Below, piece after piece: positions 62,976 through 64,000 of a stretch of DNA of 64,000 bases. Location of the stretch: assembly GCF_003731765.1 (NCBI RefSeq), contig NZ_MOAL01000008.1:496001-560000 (forward strand), in the 5' to 3' direction. Source of the DNA: Pseudomonas chlororaphis. GTDB taxonomy: Bacteria > Pseudomonadota > Gammaproteobacteria > Pseudomonadales > Pseudomonadaceae. Position numbers and translations under genes: made by a program. The notes beneath the pieces were generated by a model. The model searched no databases, was not told where the DNA came from, and was given only the letters and a program-made list of their open reading frames with translations. How positions within the stretch are numbered: position 1 is the stretch's first letter; every line of letters begins with the position of its first letter.

Positions 62976-64000
62976 TTACTCTTTGTCCAACTTGCCCACC
63001 AGCGACAGGGTGAAATCAGCCCCCATGTATTTGAAGTGCGGGCGCACGTTCAGGCTTACGCGGTACCAGCCCGGCTCACCTTCCACATCGCTGACGATGA
63101 TTTGCGCGGCGCGAAGCGGACGACGGCCACGCACTTCGGCGCTCGGGTTTTCCTGGTCGGCGACGTACTGGCGGATCCACTTGTTGAGTTCCAGTTCCAG
63201 GTCTGTGCGCTCCTTCCACGAACCCAGTTGCTCGCGCTGCAGCACTTTCAGGTAATGGGCCAGGCGGTTGACGATCATCATGTACGGCAGTTGGGTGCCG
63301 AGCTTGTAGTTCAGCTCGGCAGCCTTGCCTTCGGCGCTGATGCCGAAGAACTTCGGCTTCTGCACCGAACTGGCGGAGAAGAACGCCGCGTTGTCGCTGC
63401 CTTTGCGCATGGTCAGGGAAATGAAGCCTTCCTCGGCCAGTTCATATTCACGACGGTCGCTGACCAGCACCTCGGTCGGGATCTTGGTTTCGATCTCGCC
63501 CATGCTTTCGAAGTGGTGCAACGGCAGGTCTTCCACCGCGCCACCGCTTTGCGGGCCGATGATGTTCGGGCACCAGCGGAACTTGGCGAAGCTGTCGGTC
63601 AGCTTGGTACCGAAGGCATAGGCGGTGTTGCCCCACAGGTAATGCTCATGGCTATTGGCCACGGTTTCCTTGTAGACGAACGACTTGACCGGGTTTTCTT
63701 CCGGGTCGTACGGGTTGCGCAGCAGGAAGCGCGGCACGGTCAGGCCGATGTAACGGGCGTCTTCGGACTGGCGGAAACTCTGCCACTTGGCGAACTGCGG
63801 GCCTTCGAAGTGATCCTTCAGGTCTTTCAGGTCCGGCAGGCCGGTGAAGCTTTCCAGGCCAAAGAACTTCGGCCCGGCCGCGGCGATAAACGGCGCGTGG
63901 GACATGCAGGCCACGCTGGACACGTACTGCATCAGTTTCACGTCCGGCGAACTGGGGGACATGAAGTAGTTGGCGATGATCGCGCCTACCGGCTGGCCAC
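62976..64000 (-). CDS. tssC: TssC (VipB) contractile sheath protein, 5' end beyond window
   Basis: The frame is open to the right edge: before the internal methionine at 63962 it reads GQPVGAIIANYF, so the gene's N-terminus lies outside the window. Inside are family stretches IAAAGPKFFGLESFTGLPDL, RYIGLTVPRFLLRNPYDPEE, HYLWGNTAYAFGTKLTDSFA and the C-terminal KYMGADFTLSLVGKLDKE. About 341 of some 500 residues are present. TssB and TssA should follow beyond the edge. Confidence 0.96.
   Translation of the reverse strand, partial: GQPVGAIIANYFMSPSSPDVKLMQYVSSVACMSHAPFIAAAGPKFFGLESFTGLPDLKDLKDHFEGPQFAKWQSFRQSEDARYIGLTVPRFLLRNPYDPEENPVKSFVYKETVANSHEHYLWGNTAYAFGTKLTDSFAKFRWCPNIIGPQSGGAVEDLPLHHFESMGEIETKIPTEVLVSDRREYELAEEGFISLTMRKGSDNAAFFSASSVQKPKFFGISAEGKAAELNYKLGTQLPYMMIVNRLAHYLKVLQREQLGSWKERTDLELELNKWIRQYVADQENPSAEVRGRRPLRAAQIIVSDVEGEPGWYRVSLNVRPHFKYMGADFTLSLVGKLDKE

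Overview
The window reads as chromosome of a fluorescent-type Pseudomonas. The support is high-GC genes with Pseudomonas-style codon use, GC-rich extragenic palindromes of the 'ctcctac...ggcttgccgg' kind, a YebG gene with a LexA box, paired FecI/FecR/TonB-receptor systems, and a type VI secretion cluster in the same gene order as P. aeruginosa HSI-2. The species was not determined.

Region 1 (1-12.3 kb), housekeeping and accessory metabolism. It holds a possible partial gene leaving the left edge, a small membrane protein, an SDR oxidoreductase, a lipoprotein with a TTG start, and a leftward four-gene efflux operon (NodT outer-membrane factor, AaeB/FUSC pump, DUF1656 peptide, HlyD/AaeA adaptor) divergent from a LysR regulator. 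A 2-hydroxyacid reductase (GhrB/TkrA type) and a divergent EamA transporter/AraC regulator pair follow. The region ends in three tandem 103-bp palindromic repeats.

Region 2 (12.3-22.9 kb), iron uptake. Two complete ECF sigma/anti-sigma/TonB-receptor systems stand back to back around one Fur-box-like site near 18.78 kb. The leftward set runs DUF3649, PepSY membrane protein, DUF3325, sigma, FecR, ferrichrome-type (FiuA-like) receptor. The rightward set is FecI, FecR and a FecA-type ferric-citrate receptor.

Region 3 (23.0-29.1 kb), core genes: a ribosome-hibernation factor (HPF/RaiA), a LysR regulator divergent from L-serine dehydratase plus serine transporter, a DUF3509 protein, PsiE, and SOS-regulated YebG.

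Region 4 (29.2-37.1 kb), an AT-rich island with every gene on the minus strand, downstream of a large Rhs toxin gene. It is an array of small immunity-type genes (DUF1963-like, Imm44-like, Imm33-like, Imm11/DUF1629-like and two full-length paralogues of a DUF4265-like family), an orphan Rhs C-terminal tip carrying an AHH-nuclease toxin, a PAAR spike-tip protein, and several decayed fragments. One Imm44-like gene is broken by a single missing base in a homopolymer, and the orphan Rhs core is interrupted by one in-frame TAG. The layout fits repeated exchange of Rhs toxin tips that left old toxin/immunity modules behind.

Region 5 (37.1-64.0 kb), the T6SS, transcribed leftward. In order of transcription: tssC (cut by the right edge), tssE, tssF, tssG, clpV/tssH, a sigma-54 activator (Sfa type), a 46-residue lipoprotein too short for routine calling, the FHA protein, tssJ, tssK, tssL, tssM, a PP2C phosphatase and a Ser/Thr kinase. 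After a gap with a perfect 40-bp palindrome come hcp, vgrG, rhs and its immunity gene. The apparatus (tss genes), its phospho-switch (kinase, phosphatase, FHA), its transcriptional activator and its cargo (Hcp, VgrG, PAAR, Rhs toxin) are thus encoded in one block, with the immunity array at its distal end. No rRNA, tRNA, insertion sequence or CRISPR array was recognised.
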